Assembly (NCBI GenBank): GCA_903928045.1
Contig: CAIYPH010000235.1
Location: forward strand, 1-8,483
DNA: 8,483 bases
Source: an uncultured Rhodospirillales bacterium
Lineage (GTDB): Bacteria > Pseudomonadota > Alphaproteobacteria > Acetobacterales > Acetobacteraceae
Reading direction: 5' to 3'
A program made the position numbers and the translations under genes. Of this stretch, positions 6,085 through 8,483 are shown piece after piece. Position 1 is the first letter of the stretch. Each line of letters opens with the position of its first letter. The notes beneath the pieces were generated by a model. It worked only from the letters and a program-made list of their open reading frames with translations, was not told the DNA's origin and made no database searches.

Positions 6085-6136
6085 CGCGGCGACGCTTCCG
6101 GGGCGCAGTGCGCGGGCCATTGCTGGAGACCGGCCC

Positions 6137-7633
6137 GTGACACTGCGCATCGCCATCGGCGGCTTTCTGCACGAAAGCCACTCCTTCGCCCCTGTGCCCA
6201 CCACCTATGCGGATTTCGTCGCCGCCGGGGAGTCCCCTGCGCTGGCCCGCGGCGCCGGGCTGGTGGCGGCGCTGCGTGATACCTCCTGGCCGATTTCCGG
6301 CGCCATCGCGGTGGCGGAGCGGGAGGGTGTGGAGATGCTGCCGCTCACCTGGGCCACCGCCTCGCCGGCCAAGCCGGTGCAGGACGAGGCGTTTGAGCGG
6401 ATCGCGGCGATGATCTGCTCGGATTTGTCCGGCGTGCTCGAAGCCGGGCGGGTGGATGGCATCTATCTCGACCTCCACGGCGCCATGGTGGTGGATAGTT
6501 TTGGCGACGGCGAGGGCGAGCTGCTGCGCCGGGTGCGCGCGGTGGCGGGGGATATTCCGCTGACGATCTCGCTCGATCCGCATTGCAACATGACGCAGGC
6601 GATGGTGGATCGCGTCGATGCGCTGGTGCCGTTTCGTACCTATCCGCATGTCGACATGCCCTATGCCGGCGGCCAGGCGATGACGCTGCTGCTGGAGCGC
6701 ATCGCGCGCGGGAAGCCTTGGGCGCGGGCGTTCCGCCAGGTGGAATTCTTCATCCCCGTGCCCGCGCAATGCACGCTGGTGGCGCCGATGAAGCCGGCGA
6801 TGGATGAGCGGCTTGCCATCAACGCGCGGCCGGGCGTGGCCGAGCTCGCGTTCAATTTCGGCTTCCCCTACGCCGATTTCCACGATTGCGGTGCCGCCAT
6901 CGCGGCCTATGCCGACACGCAGGCGCTCGCCGATGCGGCGGCCGATGACATGCTGGCGTATATCAACCGCAACGAGGCGACGTTCCGCATCGAAGCCACG
7001 CCGGCGGCCGAGGCGGTGGCCCAGGCGATCGCCATCGCCCGCACCGCCAGCAAGCCGGTGATGATCGCCGACGGGCAGGACAACCCTGGCGGGGGCGGCC
7101 ATGGCGACACCACCGGGGTGCTGGCCGAGCTGATCCGCCAGGGCGCGGAAGGCTCGGTGCTCGGCATGATCAACGACGCCGAAAGTGCGGCCGCCTGCCA
7201 TGCCGCCGGCGTGGGGGCGAGCATCTCGCTCAGTCTCGGCGGCAAGTCGGACGGGTCTCCGCTCGCCGTCACCGCTGTCATCGAGCGGCTGTCGGACGGG
7301 AGTTTCGTCGGCACCGGGCCGATGGCGCTCGGCAACCCCATCGCGCTTGGCCCGTCGGCGCTGATCGAGGTGGCGCCGGGGGTGCGGGTGATCGTGGTGA
7401 GTTCGAAAATGCAGGCGCTCGACCAGTCGCTGTTCACCCATATCGGGGTGGAGCCGACCGCGTGCAAAATCCTGGTGCTGAAAAGCGTGGTGCATTTCCG
7501 CGCCGATTTCCAGCCGATCGCCGAGGCCGTGATCCTCGCCACCGCGCCCGGCCCGGTGCCGGTGGACCCGGCCACCCTGCCCTTCAAGCATTTGCGCCCG
7601 TCGCTGCGGCTGAGGCCGATGGCCAATGCGTGA
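6137..7633 (+). CDS. M81 family metallopeptidase (MlrC/microcystinase C-like)
   Basis: The 498-aa product has the usual length and two-domain layout of M81/MlrC proteins, which are predicted zinc hydrolases of small peptides or amides. The founding MlrC cleaves linearised microcystin products. N-terminal hallmarks are IAIGGFLHESHSFAP (5-19), GIYLDLHGAMV (108-118, D112-x-H114-G), SLDPHCNMT (145-153, D147-x-H149) and TYPHVDM (168-174). These hold the His/Asp/Glu residues expected at the metal site. The C-terminal domain has the signature MIADGQDNPGGGGHGDTT (309-326). No signal peptide is present, so it should be cytoplasmic. The start is GTG at 6137 with GGAG (6125-6128) eight bases upstream. 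It places the IGGF-HES motif at the N-terminus as in the family. An in-frame ATG at 6011 lies inside doxX and would add a non-homologous 42 residues. The natural substrate is unknown. The stop overlaps the next gene by 8 nt. Confidence 0.93.
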   Translation: MTLRIAIGGFLHESHSFAPVPTTYADFVAAGESPALARGAGLVAALRDTSWPISGAIAVAEREGVEMLPLTWATASPAKPVQDEAFERIAAMICSDLSGVLEAGRVDGIYLDLHGAMVVDSFGDGEGELLRRVRAVAGDIPLTISLDPHCNMTQAMVDRVDALVPFRTYPHVDMPYAGGQAMTLLLERIARGKPWARAFRQVEFFIPVPAQCTLVAPMKPAMDERLAINARPGVAELAFNFGFPYADFHDCGAAIAAYADTQALADAAADDMLAYINRNEATFRIEATPAAEAVAQAIAIARTASKPVMIADGQDNPGGGGHGDTTGVLAELIRQGAEGSVLGMINDAESAAACHAAGVGASISLSLGGKSDGSPLAVTAVIERLSDGSFVGTGPMALGNPIALGPSALIEVAPGVRVIVVSSKMQALDQSLFTHIGVEPTACKILVLKSVVHFRADFQPIAEAVILATAPGPVPVDPATLPFKHLRPSLRLRPMANA

Positions 7634-8471
7634 GTCCGCCGACGCCCGCGCGGCGCGCCTCATCACCCCCGAAGCCATCGCCGCCTATCAGCGCGACGGC
7701 GCGGTGTGCATCCGTGGCCTGTTCAGCCCGGAAGAAATCGGCTGGGCGCGGGATGGCATCGAGGCCAATCTGCGCGACCCGAGCCCGCGCGCCATCGTCG
7801 CCAGCCCCAAGGGGGACCCCGGCTTCTTCATCGAGGATTTCTGCTGCTGGCAGCGCATTGCCGAATATCGCCGCCTGATCGAGGACAGCCCGGCCGCATC
7901 AGCCGCCGGCCGGCTGATGCAATCCGCCAGCGCCCGGCTCTACCATGACCATATGCTGACCAAGGAACCCAACACGGCGCAGAAAACGCCGTGGCATCAG
8001 GATCAGCCCTACTACAACGTCGAGGGCAGGCAGAATGCCAGCATGTGGCTGCCGGTCGATCCGGTGCCGCGGGAATCGACGCTGGAATTCCTCGCCGGCT
8101 CCCATCGCGGCCCCTGGCTGATGCCGCGCACCTTCATGACCAACGAGGCCCGCTGGTTCCCCGAGGGCACGCTCGCCGATCTGCCGGACATCGAGGCGAA
8201 CCGCGCGGGTTTCAACATCATCGGCTGGGCGCTGGAGCCGGGCGATGTGGTGTTCTTCCATATGCTGGCGCTGCACGCCGCCGGCGGCATGAAGGTGGGG
8301 CGGCGGCGGGTGCTCTCGGTGCGCTTCCTCGGCGAGGACATGCGGCATGCGCCGCGGGCGTGGAAGACTTCGCCGGAGTTTCCGGGGCTGATGGACGAGT
8401 TGCCGGCGAGGGCGCCGATGGAGCATCCGCTGTTTCCGGTGGTGTGGAAGGAAGCAAGCGCTTCTTTTTGA
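7626..8471 (+). CDS. Phytanoyl-CoA dioxygenase (PhyH) family protein
   Basis: The 281-aa product fits the PhyH family of Fe(II)/2-oxoglutarate-dependent oxygenases. An N-terminal helix region reads ITPEAIAAYQRDGAVCIRGLFSPEEI (13-38), the common F-x-x-D-G-[YA]-x-x-[IV]-x-x-x-[FL]-[ST]-x-E-E-[IV] opening. The metal ligands are visible as H124-Q-D126 in TPWHQDQPYYNVEG and a distal His217 in MLALHAAGGM, with Arg227/Arg233 available to hold 2-oxoglutarate. WALEPGDVVFFH (201-212) is the usual strand before the distal His. All core residues are present, so it is probably active. The substrate is unknown, as the family hydroxylates very varied small molecules. The ATG lies inside the end of the MlrC-like gene, with GAGG (7612-7615) ten bases upstream. 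The last residues (about KEASASF) and the stop are encoded by a terminal palindromic repeat. Confidence 0.92.
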   Translation: MRESADARAARLITPEAIAAYQRDGAVCIRGLFSPEEIGWARDGIEANLRDPSPRAIVASPKGDPGFFIEDFCCWQRIAEYRRLIEDSPAASAAGRLMQSASARLYHDHMLTKEPNTAQKTPWHQDQPYYNVEGRQNASMWLPVDPVPRESTLEFLAGSHRGPWLMPRTFMTNEARWFPEGTLADLPDIEANRAGFNIIGWALEPGDVVFFHMLALHAAGGMKVGRRRVLSVRFLGEDMRHAPRAWKTSPEFPGLMDELPARAPMEHPLFPVVWKEASASF

Positions 8472-8483
8472 AAAAAGAAGCAA
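8451..8483. repeat. Perfect palindrome and direct repeat at the dioxygenase 3' end
   Basis: GCTTCTTTTT (8460-8469) and AAAAAGAAGC (8472-8481) are perfect 10-bp inverted arms with two bases (GA) between them. GAAGC (8451-8455) can alternatively pair with GCTTC (8460-8464), and GAAGCAA occurs directly at 8451-8457 and 8477-8483. The stop TGA (8469-8471) falls at the centre of the main palindrome. It resembles dispersed A/T-rich hairpins I recall from acetic acid bacterial genomes and may serve as a transcription terminator or a dispersed repeat. The sequence ends before any trailing T-run could be seen, so the terminator role is unproven. Confidence 0.7.

Noticed and set aside
6085..6136. Possible terminator between DoxX and the MlrC-like gene
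   Set aside because: The 52-nt gap is GC-rich but has no stable symmetrical stem followed by a T-run.
5996..7678. 560-aa open frame on the minus strand, antisense to the MlrC-like gene
   Set aside because: Its translation is Arg/His/Gly-rich with no domain. It mirrors a gene with clear family motifs on the other strand, as expected from high third-position GC.
1..8483. Search for CRISPR arrays, tRNA genes, IS ends, toxin-antitoxin pairs and phage genes
   Set aside because: No regularly spaced repeats, cloverleaf-like sequence, transposase motifs or typical small toxin/antitoxin pairs were seen by eye.

Overview
The window reads as chromosomal DNA from a high-GC alphaproteobacterium. An acetic-acid-bacterium relative (Acetobacteraceae/Rhodospirillales) is the best guess. 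This rests on GC-rich coding with G/C third positions, a DUF1491 protein (a family I associate with alphaproteobacteria), and a CTTCTTTTT/AAAAAGAAG palindrome at the right edge that resembles repeats I recall from Acetobacteraceae genomes. The taxonomy is inference and no marker gene is present.

Eleven protein-coding genes fill almost all of the sequence. Left edge: the start of a VTT/YqaA-like membrane protein (minus) diverges from a plus-strand pair made of an Asp/Glu-racemase-superfamily enzyme (382-1026) and a 95-aa TPR-like small protein (1029-1316). This pair ends tail-to-tail, with an 8-nt overlap, against a tightly coupled minus-strand operon (3136 down to 1309): a single-pass membrane protein of unknown function, a short GT9-like glycosyltransferase and a DUF1491 protein.

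Middle: a 111-nt divergent spacer separates that operon from a plus-strand pair, a 69-aa charged protein with a penta-proline run and a DUF429-like predicted RNase H-fold protein. The second of these overlaps by 10 nt the end of a GTG-started GT61-like glycosyltransferase on the minus strand (5520-4378).

Right: a DoxX-family membrane protein, an M81/MlrC-type metallohydrolase (GTG start) and a PhyH-type Fe(II)/2-oxoglutarate dioxygenase lie in tandem on the plus strand. The last two overlap by 8 nt. The dioxygenase's final codons and stop lie inside a perfect palindrome.

No tRNA, rRNA, CRISPR array, insertion sequence or prophage gene is visible. No intergenic gap exceeds 111 nt. Nothing here amounts to a clear new defence or mobile system. 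The most interesting points are the MlrC-PhyH coupling, the membrane protein-GT9-DUF1491 operon, the racemase lacking the second cysteine, and the repeat that supplies a protein C-terminus.
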